NCBI GenBank assembly: GCA_022447205.1
Contig: JAKVBQ010000004.1
Coordinates: 1 to 64,000 of the forward strand
DNA: 64,000 nt
Source of the DNA: Phycisphaerales bacterium
GTDB lineage: Bacteria; Planctomycetota; Phycisphaerae; Phycisphaerales; SM1A02
Direction: 5' to 3'
Shown here: in pieces, positions 34,449-43,079 of the stretch
Layout: every line of letters begins with the position of its first letter
Position numbering within the stretch: position 1 is the first letter of the stretch
Position numbers and translations under genes: made by a program
Notes under the pieces: generated by a model
Seen by the model: only the letters and a program-made list of their open reading frames with translations
The model's database searches: none
What the model was told of the DNA's origin: nothing

Positions 34449-34892
34449 ATGGCCAGGACCCGCATGCAGCAGTTCAACCTCGTCCTCTTCACACTCTCGA
34501 TCATCATGGGCGTGGTGGTGACCGCGACCGCGATCATCGCGATCTGGTCCGAGGAGTTCCGGGTGATCTCGTCCCTGAGGGTCACCGGCTCCGCGGGCGT
34601 GGTCCTCGCGGCCTGCTTCATGAACTGGGTGATCAATGCCGCCTTCGCGCCCCGGCTGGGTCGGCTCTTTCCCAATCTGTGCTACGGGACGACCCTGGTC
34701 ACGATCTACGTGAGCCTCCTGCTGATCCAGCTCGCGATCTGGTCCTCGGTCAGCAGCGATTTCATCTGGAAGTCGATCGGCACCCTGCTGGTGCTGCTCT
34801 TCGCCTCGCTGATGACTTTGGTCTTCACGTCGGTGGCAACGTCCACCAGGCACGAGGAACCACCCGCCGGCAAGCCGGGCGGGTCCGACTGA
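34449..34892 (+). CDS. small integral membrane protein of unknown function
   Basis: A 147-aa protein with four predicted membrane helices (LVLFTLSIIMGVVVTATAII; VVLAACFMNWVINAAF; TTLVTIYVSLLLIQLAI; IGTLLVLLFASLMTLVF) and a polar tail EEPPAGKPGGSD. The ATG at 34449 follows GGAG at about eight bases. I do not recognise the family. It lies between the SGNH hydrolase (divergent) and sucD (convergent, 18 bases). Confidence 0.65.
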   Translation: MARTRMQQFNLVLFTLSIIMGVVVTATAIIAIWSEEFRVISSLRVTGSAGVVLAACFMNWVINAAFAPRLGRLFPNLCYGTTLVTIYVSLLLIQLAIWSSVSSDFIWKSIGTLLVLLFASLMTLVFTSVATSTRHEEPPAGKPGGSD

Positions 34893-34910
34893 CGGTCGGC
34901 AGACTCGTGT

Positions 34911-35867
34911 TCAGGCCGTCGCGACCTCGATGCCCAGGGCCGCGGCCATGGAGCTGCCGAGGTCCGCGGGGCTCTCGGCGACCATCACGCCGCATTCCCG
35001 CAGCTTCGCCATCTTGGCATCCGCGGTGTCGTCCGCGCCACCGATGATCGCACCGGCGTGCCCCATGCGCTTGCCCGGGGGGGCGGTGCGGCCGGCGATG
35101 AACGACGCGACAGGCTTCTTCATGTTGGACTGGATCCATTCCGCGGCATCCGCCTCGTCGGAGCCACCGATCTCGCCGATCATGATCACGCCGTCGGTCT
35201 CCGGATCCTCGTCGAACATCTGGAGCAGCTCGATGAAGTTCAGCCCCTTGACGGGGTCGCCACCGATGCCAACGCAGGTCGACTGGCCGATGCCCAGCTC
35301 GGAGCACTGCCAGACCGCCTCGTAGGTGAGCGTTCCCGAGCGGCTGATCACCCCGATCGCCTTGCCGGTCCTGCCGTCTTCGCGTGCGGTGTGGATGTAA
35401 CCGGGCATGATCCCGATCTTGCACCCGCCCTGGAAGGTCGCATCGGCACCCTCGCCGGCGACGCGCTTCCCGGGGGTGATCACGCCGGGGCAGTTCGGTC
35501 CGATCAGGAACGTCCCGGGGAAGTCGCCCAGGGCGGCCCTGACCCGGATCATGTCCTGGGTGGGGATCCCTTCGGTGATCGCGCAGATCACCCGGACGCC
35601 CGCTGCCGCGGCTTCCAGGATCGCATCACCCGCGAAGGGCGGGGGGACGAAGATCATCGTCGCATCCGCTCCGGTCGCCTCCACGGCGTCGGAGACGGTG
35701 TCGAAGATCGGGAGGCCGTTGACGTCCTTCTGTCCACCCTTGCCGGGGGTGGTGCCCCCGACCATCCGGGTGCCGTATTCCAGGCAGCCCTTGGTGTGGA
35801 AGGCACCGCTTGCGCCGGTGATTCCCTGACAGATGACCTTGGTGTTTCCATCAATCAAAATAGACAT
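34911..35867 (-). CDS. sucD: succinyl-CoA synthetase alpha subunit
   Basis: The alpha subunit of the TCA-cycle enzyme that interconverts succinyl-CoA and succinate with nucleotide formation. The 318-aa product has the CoA-binding Rossmann part ([17 protein letters not shown]), [12 protein letters not shown] and the phosphohistidine His270 in [10 protein letters not shown]. An insert, [12 protein letters not shown], lengthens it relative to the usual 290 aa. The start is ATG 35867; a longer frame overlaps purM's leader. sucC, normally adjacent, is not in the window. Confidence 0.95.
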   Translation of the reverse strand: MSILIDGNTKVICQGITGASGAFHTKGCLEYGTRMVGGTTPGKGGQKDVNGLPIFDTVSDAVEATGADATMIFVPPPFAGDAILEAAAAGVRVICAITEGIPTQDMIRVRAALGDFPGTFLIGPNCPGVITPGKRVAGEGADATFQGGCKIGIMPGYIHTAREDGRTGKAIGVISRSGTLTYEAVWQCSELGIGQSTCVGIGGDPVKGLNFIELLQMFDEDPETDGVIMIGEIGGSDEADAAEWIQSNMKKPVASFIAGRTAPPGKRMGHAGAIIGGADDTADAKMAKLRECGVMVAESPADLGSSMAAALGIEVATA

Positions 35868-35937
35868 GTTGTGGGTAAGGATAGCGATTTCCGCCGGGGC
35901 ACGCCTCGATTCCCTTCCGCCTCTACAATCTGGGGAG

Positions 35938-37032
35938 ATGACTTCCACCAGCACCAAGAAGAAGACCGCCAAGGGCCTGACCTATGCCGAGGCCGGTGTC
36001 GACATCGATGCCGGTGACAAGGTCGTCGACCTGATCAAGCCCGCACTCCGCAGGACCCACACCCAGCGAGTCATGGGACAGCATGGCGCCTTCGCCGGCA
36101 TGTTCCGACTGGACTTCAACGAGACCCTCTTCAAGAGGAACTACCGTGACCCGGTGCTGGTCGCCTGCACCGACGGCGTCGGGACCAAGGTGAAGATCGC
36201 CGCCGATCGCGGCATCCTCGACACCGTCGGCATCGACTGCGTGGCGATGAACGTCAACGACCTGATCGTCCAGGGAGCGGAGCCGCTCTTCTTCCTCGAC
36301 TACCTCGGTCTCAGTCGGGTGGATCCACCGGAGACCGCGGCGATCATCGAAGGCGTCGCCAAGGGGTGTGAGATCGCCGGTTGCTCGCTCATCGGGGGCG
36401 AGTGCGCCGAGATGCCCGACATCTACGAGCCCGGTGACTTCGACATCGCGGGATTCGCGGTCGGCGTGGTCGAGCTCGCGAGGGCGGTCGATCCCGCACG
36501 CGTCGAACCCGGCGACATCCTGATCGGGCTCGCTTCAAGCGGTGTCCACTCGAACGGATACTCCCTCGTTCGGCGGATCGTCGACGATGCCGGTCTCGAT
36601 CTCGACAAGGTGTATCCCGAGACCGGTGACGAGCGTCCGCTGATCGAGGTCCTGCTCGAGCCGACCCGGATCTATGCGAAGCCGATCGTGAAGCTTCTGT
36701 CGAGCTACAAGGTCAAGAAGGTCGTCTCCGGGATGGCCCACATCACCGGCGGGGGACTTCCCGGCAATCTCGACCGCGCGCTCCACGACGGAGTCGATGC
36801 CGTGGTCGACCTTGATTCATGGGAGATTCCGCCGCTCTTCTCCTTCCTGCAGGAGCAGGGGGGCGTCGATCTCGATGAGATGTATCGCGTGTTCAACATG
36901 GGGGTCGGTTACGTGTTGATCGTCCGACCCACCTTCGCCGACTCGGTCGTCACCAAGCTTCGGCGGTACGGCGAGGAGCCTTTCGTCCTCGGCCAGATCG
37001 CTCGTGGCAAGGGGAAGGTCCGATTCAAGTGA
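35938..37032 (+). CDS. purM: phosphoribosylformylglycinamidine cyclo-ligase
   Basis: AIR synthetase, the fifth step of de novo purine synthesis. The 364-aa product has [20 protein letters not shown], the ATP-binding [34 protein letters not shown] and [12 protein letters not shown]. The start is ATG 35938, preceded by GGGGAG; a longer frame to 35833 would overlap sucD. It is divergent from sucD with 70 bases between starts and lies 32 bases before an entericidin-like gene. purU, another formyl-transfer purine-related gene, is at 57.5 kb. Confidence 0.97.
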   Translation: MTSTSTKKKTAKGLTYAEAGVDIDAGDKVVDLIKPALRRTHTQRVMGQHGAFAGMFRLDFNETLFKRNYRDPVLVACTDGVGTKVKIAADRGILDTVGIDCVAMNVNDLIVQGAEPLFFLDYLGLSRVDPPETAAIIEGVAKGCEIAGCSLIGGECAEMPDIYEPGDFDIAGFAVGVVELARAVDPARVEPGDILIGLASSGVHSNGYSLVRRIVDDAGLDLDKVYPETGDERPLIEVLLEPTRIYAKPIVKLLSSYKVKKVVSGMAHITGGGLPGNLDRALHDGVDAVVDLDSWEIPPLFSFLQEQGGVDLDEMYRVFNMGVGYVLIVRPTFADSVVTKLRRYGEEPFVLGQIARGKGKVRFK

Positions 37033-37064
37033 TCGCAAACCCGTTGCAAAGGAAGACAGTCGCC

Positions 37065-37244
37065 ATGATCGAACGAATCAATCGAATCGCATTGACATCC
37101 CTCCTGCTGGCCGGAGTCGGCGTTGCACTCGGCGGCTGCGAGACCTGGAAGGGTCTGGGCAAGGACGTCCAGGACGTCGGTGAGAGCATGGAAGGCGGCA
37201 AGAGCGAATCCGATGATGCCGAAGGAACCGAAGGCGAAGGCTGA
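37065..37244 (+). CDS. entericidin-like small lipoprotein
   Basis: A 59-aa peptide with a lipoprotein signal ending LGGC and the entericidin motif CETWKGLGKDVQDVGESM, followed by an acidic tail. Entericidin A/B family peptides are small membrane lipoproteins linked in enterobacteria to cell-lysis/stationary-phase control, although most family members are uncharacterised. The ATG at 37065 has AAGGAAG upstream. It may be co-transcribed with purM (32-base gap) and with the GNAT gene (2-base gap). Confidence 0.78.
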   Translation: MIERINRIALTSLLLAGVGVALGGCETWKGLGKDVQDVGESMEGGKSESDDAEGTEGEG

Positions 37245-37246
37245 CG

Positions 37247-37777
37247 ATGTCTTCGGACCTGGTGCTCGATTGCGGTATCGCGGTCCTGCGTCGGTATCGC
37301 GAGTCGGATCTCGAGGCACTGCTCCTGCAGGCTGACGATGCGGAAGTGTCGGCGAACCTGCGGGACACCTTTCCCTTTCCCTACACCCCCGAGGACGGGC
37401 TGAGCTGGATCGCACTGGCGACCGGTGAACTCATGGAGACGAACTGCGCCATCGAGGTGGAGGGTGTCTTTGCCGGAGGCATCGGCCTGCAGATGCTCGG
37501 AGCGCAGGCCCGGATCACCGCCGAGCTCGGGTACTGGCTCGGTCGTTCGTTCTGGGGTCGCGGGATCACGAGCGCGGTGATCGATCCCTTCGTCACCTGG
37601 GCGTTCGAGCGTTTTCCCGAGACCGTCAGGATCCAGGCCTGCGTCTACGAATCGAATCCCGCGTCGGCACGGATCCTCGAGCGCAACGGCTTCGAACGGG
37701 AAGGGACGCATCGGCGTTCCATCATCAAGCGGGGGCGCATCCTCGACCAGACGATGTACGCTCGTCTGCGGGATTGA
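37247..37777 (+). CDS. GNAT acetyltransferase (RimJ/RimL-like)
   Basis: A 176-aa GNAT-fold N-acetyltransferase. Seen: the N-terminal VLRRYRESDLEALL, the acetyl-CoA-binding region LGYWLGRSFWGRGITSAV, and the C-terminal VYESNPASARILERNGF. Many relatives acetylate ribosomal proteins, amino acids or antibiotics; the substrate here is unknown. It starts two bases after the entericidin-like stop codon. Confidence 0.85.
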   Translation: MSSDLVLDCGIAVLRRYRESDLEALLLQADDAEVSANLRDTFPFPYTPEDGLSWIALATGELMETNCAIEVEGVFAGGIGLQMLGAQARITAELGYWLGRSFWGRGITSAVIDPFVTWAFERFPETVRIQACVYESNPASARILERNGFEREGTHRRSIIKRGRILDQTMYARLRD

Positions 37778-37786
37778 CGGACGCAT

Positions 37787-38260
37787 CTAGTCCTCGCCGC
37801 GCCAGCCTCGATTCCGCTTCTTCTCGCCGTGTTCCTTCTTGTCCTTGAGACGGCGTTCCTTCGAGCCCCGGGTCGGCTTCGTCTTCCTCCGGATCTTCGG
37901 TGGGGCCTCGCATGCCTCGATGAGTGCCTTGAGTCGTGCGATGCAGGCGGTCCGGTTCTGTGCCTGCGATCGATGCTCCTGGGAGACGATCCGAAGTTCA
38001 TCGCTTGATTCGATCCTGAGGTGACCGGCCGCGTTCCGGATGCGGACGATCGCTTCGGGATGGACGCCTCCGATGTCCTCGAGGGCCACCCTGAGTTCCG
38101 CCCGGGTCGAGGCGGTGTTCACATGCTGCCCTCCGGGGCCGCCGCTCCGGGAGAACTTCCACTGCATCCGTCCCGGGCTGACCCAGGCCTTGCGGCCGAT
38201 CTCGACCGCATCGGCCGGGCGAGAGCGCTCTCTTGGATCTTCAGGGGTGCCTTCCGCCAC
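37787..38260 (-). CDS. arfB: peptidyl-tRNA hydrolase ArfB (ribosome rescue)
   Basis: A 157-aa single-domain release-factor homologue with the catalytic GGQ at residues 43-45 (FSRSGGPGGQHVNTASTR) and a basic C-terminal tail (KTKPTRGSKERRLKDKKEH) that in ArfB/YaeJ probes the empty mRNA channel of stalled ribosomes. It hydrolyses peptidyl-tRNA on non-stop complexes. The start is GTG at 38260 with CGGAG seven bases upstream. No tmRNA gene is in this window. Confidence 0.93.
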   Translation of the reverse strand: MAEGTPEDPRERSRPADAVEIGRKAWVSPGRMQWKFSRSGGPGGQHVNTASTRAELRVALEDIGGVHPEAIVRIRNAAGHLRIESSDELRIVSQEHRSQAQNRTACIARLKALIEACEAPPKIRRKTKPTRGSKERRLKDKKEHGEKKRNRGWRGED

Positions 38261-38316
38261 GGGTGATCTCCGTTCTCCATATCATCGACGCTTTCCAACC
38301 CCGCTCCATCCAATCC

Positions 38317-39198
38317 ATGCCATTTCCACTCCACATTCTTCTGACTTCCGCGGCGGTGCAGGCATCTCCCGCACCTCCTGAACCTCCGCAGGTCGATCGT
38401 CCGAGCGAGGATCTCCGGGTCGAGATCACGCCCACGGCCTGGTTCCCCCGACTGATCGGGACCTACGCCATCGGTCCCGAAGGAACCGAACTGAACGTCG
38501 AGACCGACACCTATCTTCATGAGTCCGAACTCGCCTTCCAGGGTGAACTCGACTACCGGTTCGATGCCTGGTCCCTTCGGATTCTCGGGACGGAATTCTC
38601 CACCAGCGGGTCCGGCATCCTCGAGGCGTCCGCTCGTGTCGCCGGCACCGATGTCGCCGCCGGGAGCGACTGGTCCTCGACCTACTCACAGTGGTCGATC
38701 GGTGCCGAGGTCGGACTCGCCCTCTGGCAGCCGTTCGCTGACCGACCGTTTCCATGGAGCGCACCGACCGAACGGGTCGACAACTCCGGCCCCGAGGCGG
38801 ACTACCTCGTCGAGTTCCGGATCGGTCCACGGCTCGGTTTTCGCTATCTCCACGTCGACCAGGTCTTCCAGTCCACGGCTGCCGACGTCGACTACCGGTT
38901 CGACGGTGGCGTGGCCGCGCTGGTCCTGGGCGTCGTCGTCGAGACCGAGGTCGATACCCGACCGATTGTTCCCTTCCTCGACTCGATCGCCATCGAGGCA
39001 GGGTTCACGGTCAGCCCGCTCCTCGCGGGCGGGTCCGGCAATCTCTCCTCGATCGAAGCCAGCCTCCGCGCCTATCTCACCCCGAGCGCCTCCCTCGTCT
39101 TCGGTTTCCGCCTTCAGAGAACCTCCTTCACCTCGGAGGAGTATGAACGTGAGGGTGCGGTGATGGGGGTCATCACCGGTTGCTCCTTCCGGTTCTGA
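38317..39198 (+). CDS. probable outer-membrane beta-barrel protein
   Basis: A protein of about 293 aa rich in alternating amphipathic strands (VEITPTAWFPRLIGTY, FRIGPRLGFRYLHVDQVF, YLTPSASLVFGFRLQRTSF) ending in an aromatic Phe (CSFRF), the usual outer-membrane insertion signal. A short N-terminal hydrophobic stretch (FPLHILLTSAAVQA) would serve as a signal peptide from ATG 38317; a longer frame starts at 38233. No ribosome-binding site is obvious. Function unknown; the strand pattern suggests a porin-like or OmpA-like barrel. Confidence 0.6.
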   Translation: MPFPLHILLTSAAVQASPAPPEPPQVDRPSEDLRVEITPTAWFPRLIGTYAIGPEGTELNVETDTYLHESELAFQGELDYRFDAWSLRILGTEFSTSGSGILEASARVAGTDVAAGSDWSSTYSQWSIGAEVGLALWQPFADRPFPWSAPTERVDNSGPEADYLVEFRIGPRLGFRYLHVDQVFQSTAADVDYRFDGGVAALVLGVVVETEVDTRPIVPFLDSIAIEAGFTVSPLLAGGSGNLSSIEASLRAYLTPSASLVFGFRLQRTSFTSEEYEREGAVMGVITGCSFRF

Positions 39199-39235
39199 AC
39201 ACCGTTCTCACCCGGATTCCCCAGGGGACGCATGC

Positions 39236-40123
39236 ATGGCACGATCTCGTTCAAGTGGCAAGTTCAAGCGCGCACGGCTCAGGCACGCGCTGTTCACCAG
39301 GGGGGCCGACAAGCTCCTCGGCGGACGGCTCCTCGAGCGGCATCTCGAGAACGAGATCGTGGTCCGTGAGCACTCGATCGCGTTGCCTTCCTGGCGTTCG
39401 TCGCATGACGGCCTTCGCATCGGTCACATGACCGACCTGCATCTCGGTGACCTCATGCCGATCGATCGAGCGGAGGCGACCGCGGAGCTCCTGAATGATC
39501 GAGAGCTGGACCTCGTCGCCTTCACGGGTGACGCCGTCGATCTGGAGCATGATGGTGTCGATCGTTTCTTCCGGACGCTCGCTTCGGTCCCCGCACCCCT
39601 CGGTCACTACCTCGTCCTGGGGAACCACGACCACCTCGATGATCCGGAAGCCGTGGTGGGTGCGGCGCGTGAAGCCGGCATCACCGTGCTTCTCGATGAA
39701 GCCGTCTCGGTTTCGACCGGACCGGATGCCTCGTTGCGGATCGGAGGGATCGACTGGGCGAAGCGTCCCTCCGAGTGTTCGGAGAAGGTCGAGCTGATCG
39801 CCGGTGACGGTGAGCCACCGTGCGATCTCCTGCTCTCTCACAACCCCAAGGGGTTCATCGAGGCCGCGCGTCTCGGCATCCCGCTGACCCTTGCGGGGCA
39901 TACCCATGGTGGGCAGGTCGCCATCAAGGGCCGACCCGATCGCAACCTCGCGGTCGCGCATCGGCTCAGTGCCGGGTTCTACGAACGTGATGGCAGCGTG
40001 CTCTTCGTGTCGACCGGAGTCGGCGCCTGGTTTCCGTTGCGGGTGCACTGTCCGGCGGAACTGGTCGTCCTCGAAGTGCGTTCGGGACCGTGGTCCGATC
40101 CCGACCGGCTTCCCGCCGACTAG
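39236..40123 (+). CDS. metallophosphoesterase
   Basis: A 295-aa calcineurin-like phosphoesterase. All metal-binding blocks are present: IGHMTDLHLGD, AFTGDAVD, LVLGNHDH, LLLSHNPKG and LAGHTHGGQV. The N-terminus is basic without a clear membrane helix. The arrangement matches the YkuE/YaeI-like family; related enzymes hydrolyse UDP-2,3-diacylglucosamine or other phosphodiesters, but the substrate is unknown. It overlaps the decarboxylase gene tail to tail by 4 bases. Confidence 0.88.
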   Translation: MARSRSSGKFKRARLRHALFTRGADKLLGGRLLERHLENEIVVREHSIALPSWRSSHDGLRIGHMTDLHLGDLMPIDRAEATAELLNDRELDLVAFTGDAVDLEHDGVDRFFRTLASVPAPLGHYLVLGNHDHLDDPEAVVGAAREAGITVLLDEAVSVSTGPDASLRIGGIDWAKRPSECSEKVELIAGDGEPPCDLLLSHNPKGFIEAARLGIPLTLAGHTHGGQVAIKGRPDRNLAVAHRLSAGFYERDGSVLFVSTGVGAWFPLRVHCPAELVVLEVRSGPWSDPDRLPAD

Positions 40124-41577
40124 CCTCCGGCGGCGTCCCGTGCCATCCGGTCGATGATCGACCAGGCGGCATCGACATGCTCCTCTTCGACCCTGGCCTG
40201 TCCGATCGACATGCGTGCCACGTAGCGGTCACCCAGTCGGGTGTGCGTCATGAACATGCGACCGGTCGCGTTCGCTCCCTCGAGCATCGCCTGCGTCGCG
40301 TCATCTCCGTCGACATGGTGGAAGCAGACCAGGGAGAGCGAGCGAGGTGTGGAGAGTTCGAGGAGCGGGTGTTCCTCGACCATCCTCTCGAATCGTTCCG
40401 CGAGGGCGACATGATGCCTGACCAGTGATTGGAGCCCTTCCGCGCCGTAGTGCCGGAGGACGAACCACAGCTTCAAGGCCCTGAAGCGTCGGCCGAGCGG
40501 CACCTGCCAGTCGCGGTAGTCGATGACCGCTCCGGATTCCGTCGCCGCATTGCGCAGGTATTCCGGCATCACGGTGAGGCTTCTGACGAGCGGTTCGCGA
40601 TCGCGAACCCAGGTGCAGTTGCAGTCGAAGTTGGTGAACAGCCACTTGTGCGGGTTGAACGTGAAGCTGTCCGCGTGTTCCAGACCTTCATGCATGCCCC
40701 TGAACTCCGGGCAGACCGCAGCGGATCCGGCGAAGGCCGCATCGACGTGCAGCCAGAGCCCGTGCTCGGCGGCGATCGGGGCGATCTCACGCACCGGGTC
40801 GATCGCGACCGAGGAGGTGGTGCCGACGGTGGCGCAGACGAAGCAGGGGGTCAGTCCCGCGGCGACGTCCGCTTCGATCGCTCGACGAAGTGCGTCCGGA
40901 TCCATCGCGAACCTGTCGTCGACGTCGATGGTGCGGAGGTTCGCCTCGCCGATCCCCGCCATCTTGGCGGCCTTGGCGATCGAGGAATGTGCCTGGTTCG
41001 AGGTGTAGGCGACGACTCTTTCGTCGACCGAGCCGAGTCCGAGTTCGTTGGACCGCCATCCCGTCGCACGTTCACGTGCTGCGAGGAGGGCGACGAACGA
41101 CGCACTCGACGCGGTGTCCTGGATGACACCGCACCCCGGTCCCGGTTTCGAACGGAAACATGCCGGTAGGTCGAGGAGTTCCGCCATCCAGTCGAGGACA
41201 TGGGTCTCGATCTCGGTGCAGGCGGGGCTTGTCGACCACAACATGCCCTGGACACCCATCCCGCTCGAGAGGAGGTCCCCCAGGATCGCGGGTCCGGAGA
41301 TGTTCGCGGGGAAGTAGCCGTGCCAGTTCGGGTTCTGCCAGTTGGTGAGGCCGGGGACCACGATGCGGTCGATGTCCTCGAGCATCGCTTCGAACGGCTC
41401 GCCTGCCTCCGGGGGGGAGGCGGGAAGCTGCTCGCGAATGCTGCCCGGTTCCGCGCGGCTCATCACCGGCAGGTCGTCGACTCGATCATGCAGGAAGTCG
41501 GCGATCCAGTCGATCACGGCATGGCCGTGCCTCCGGAACGTCTCCTTGTCCATGTGATGGTCGGTCGGCTTCTTCAT
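40120..41577 (-). CDS. PLP-dependent aromatic-L-amino-acid decarboxylase family protein
   Basis: A 485-aa group II decarboxylase. The PLP lysine is Lys311 (SFTFNPHKWLF); His197 (SNQAHSSIAKAA) stacks on PLP, and Asp279 (LHVDAAFAGS) binds the pyridine nitrogen. Family segments NWQNPNWHGYFPAN and SPACTEIETHVLDWMAELL are intact, so the enzyme should be active on tyrosine, tryptophan, phenylalanine or a similar amino acid; specificity cannot be read. AGGA lies upstream of ATG 41577; ATG 41553 is an alternative. Confidence 0.93.
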   Translation of the reverse strand: MKKPTDHHMDKETFRRHGHAVIDWIADFLHDRVDDLPVMSRAEPGSIREQLPASPPEAGEPFEAMLEDIDRIVVPGLTNWQNPNWHGYFPANISGPAILGDLLSSGMGVQGMLWSTSPACTEIETHVLDWMAELLDLPACFRSKPGPGCGVIQDTASSASFVALLAARERATGWRSNELGLGSVDERVVAYTSNQAHSSIAKAAKMAGIGEANLRTIDVDDRFAMDPDALRRAIEADVAAGLTPCFVCATVGTTSSVAIDPVREIAPIAAEHGLWLHVDAAFAGSAAVCPEFRGMHEGLEHADSFTFNPHKWLFTNFDCNCTWVRDREPLVRSLTVMPEYLRNAATESGAVIDYRDWQVPLGRRFRALKLWFVLRHYGAEGLQSLVRHHVALAERFERMVEEHPLLELSTPRSLSLVCFHHVDGDDATQAMLEGANATGRMFMTHTRLGDRYVARMSIGQARVEEEHVDAAWSIIDRMARDAAGG

Positions 41578-41614
41578 GCGTCCGATCCTATCTGGATCAG
41601 GGGGTCACCGTGCA

Positions 41615-41658
41615 AAACGACAGGACGGGACGCGTCGCCGCGTCCCGTCCTGTCGTTT
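41615..41658 (-). terminator. 20-bp perfect hairpin terminator after the oxidoreductase gene
   Basis: Left arm 41615-41634, four-base loop 41635-41638, right arm 41639-41658, with every base paired. On the minus strand it is followed by TTTTGC. It lies 16 bases past the stop of the Gfo/Idh gene and before the decarboxylase start, so it should end the oxidoreductase transcript. The outer AAAC/GTTT pairs make it work in both directions. Confidence 0.85.
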
Positions 41659-41674
41659 CGGTCGTGTGCGTGGT

Positions 41675-42970
41675 TCAGGTGAGCTTCCACTCGCCCGGCA
41701 TCGCGTATCCCGGGCTCTCCATGGCCTGGTCGATCGTGAGGTCGTGCTTGAAGGTGTCGAGTTCCGAGGTGTTCGTCATGAAGTCCCAGGTCATCTCCTT
41801 GCCGGAGTACGCACTCATGCGTCCCATCGCGGCGGTGAGTGAACTGTCAGCGGTCTGCTGAAGCTCCACGATCGGCTGTCCTGCGACGATCGAGTCGACG
41901 AGGTCCTTGTGTTCCTGGCGGTAGGCGGCGCCGATGTTCCCGCGCATCGCCCAGACGTCCTCGCCGTTCTTGTCGACGATGCTCGCTCCACCGTTGATCG
42001 CCTTGATGTAGCAGGCGCCTTCGGTGCCGTAGATGACGTTGTGCGGGTCGACCGTCGTGCCCGGCACCTGTCGGCATCGGAAGGAGATCAGCTTGTTGCC
42101 CGGGTAGTAGTAGTCCACGGTCATCTGGTCCCACATCTCGCTGTCTTCCGGACGGGTGAATCGACCGCCGGTCGCGAAGCATCGTTCCGGGTTGCCGAAG
42201 ATCCAGTTCATCACGTCGATGTTGTGGACCGCCTGCTCGCTGATCTGGTCTCCGGAGAGCCAGATGAAGTGCATCCAGTTCCGAAGCTGGTATTCGGCAT
42301 CGCTCATGCCCGGTTCCCTGTCCCGGTACCAGATGCCGGTCGAGCAGTATCGGGCGGTGGCCGACATCGGTTCGCCGATCATGCCTTCGTTGATGCGCTT
42401 GATCGCCTCGACGTAGTTCTTCTGCCTGCGGTACTGGGTGCCGGTGACGATGGCGGTGCCCTGGGCGATCGCCTGTTCCTGCGACCGACGGCAGGCGTGC
42501 CAGCCTGCCGGGTCGAGGCAGACCGGCTTCTCCGCGAAGACATGCTTGCCTGCCTGCACGGCACGTTCGATGTGCCAGGGTCGGAACCCCGGGGAGGTCG
42601 TGAGCATGACCAGGTCGACGTCGGGGTGATCGATCACCTTCTCGTAGGCATCGAGCCCGCCGAAGATGTTCTGGTCCTCCACGGAGACCTTCTCGCCATG
42701 GGCCTCCTTGAGGGCGTCCCGGGTCTTCATGGCCTTTTCCGCACGAAGGTTCCCCATCGCGACGAGTCGCACGTTGTCGTTGATGGTCAGGGTGTCGTTG
42801 CAGGCACCACTGCCGCGTCCGCCGGTACCGACCACGCCGATGTTCACGGTCTCCAGTGCGCGCCGTCCCTTGGGCGCACCGATCGAGAAGGGCACGATGG
42901 ATGCCGCTGCGGTCGCCGCGGTCGCTGCGGTCGCGGTCTTCAGGAACTGGCGTCGGTCGGGGGTGGGCAT
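41675..42970 (-). CDS. Tat-exported Gfo/Idh/MocA-family oxidoreductase
   Basis: A 431-aa NAD(P)-dependent dehydrogenase-like protein of the kind common in planctomycetes, where it is often tied to degradation of complex sugars. The N-terminus carries a twin-arginine signal (PDRRQFLKTATAATAATAAA). The Rossmann motif VNIGVVGTGGRGSGA follows, then the family Lys in FAEKPVCLDP and a C-terminal alpha/beta domain. The start is ATG 42970 with TGGAG nine bases upstream. It is monocistronic, with a terminator just downstream. Substrate unknown. Confidence 0.9.
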   Translation of the reverse strand: MPTPDRRQFLKTATAATAATAAASIVPFSIGAPKGRRALETVNIGVVGTGGRGSGACNDTLTINDNVRLVAMGNLRAEKAMKTRDALKEAHGEKVSVEDQNIFGGLDAYEKVIDHPDVDLVMLTTSPGFRPWHIERAVQAGKHVFAEKPVCLDPAGWHACRRSQEQAIAQGTAIVTGTQYRRQKNYVEAIKRINEGMIGEPMSATARYCSTGIWYRDREPGMSDAEYQLRNWMHFIWLSGDQISEQAVHNIDVMNWIFGNPERCFATGGRFTRPEDSEMWDQMTVDYYYPGNKLISFRCRQVPGTTVDPHNVIYGTEGACYIKAINGGASIVDKNGEDVWAMRGNIGAAYRQEHKDLVDSIVAGQPIVELQQTADSSLTAAMGRMSAYSGKEMTWDFMTNTSELDTFKHDLTIDQAMESPGYAMPGEWKLT

Positions 42971-43079
42971 CTTGTGTTCTCCAGTGGTTTCCGGCCGGTG
43001 CCGGTCGTCGTGCAATGGTCCGGTGCTCTCAAGCGTAGCCGTGGTCGGCCACGGGGGTTCGTCTCATCATCGATAAATC

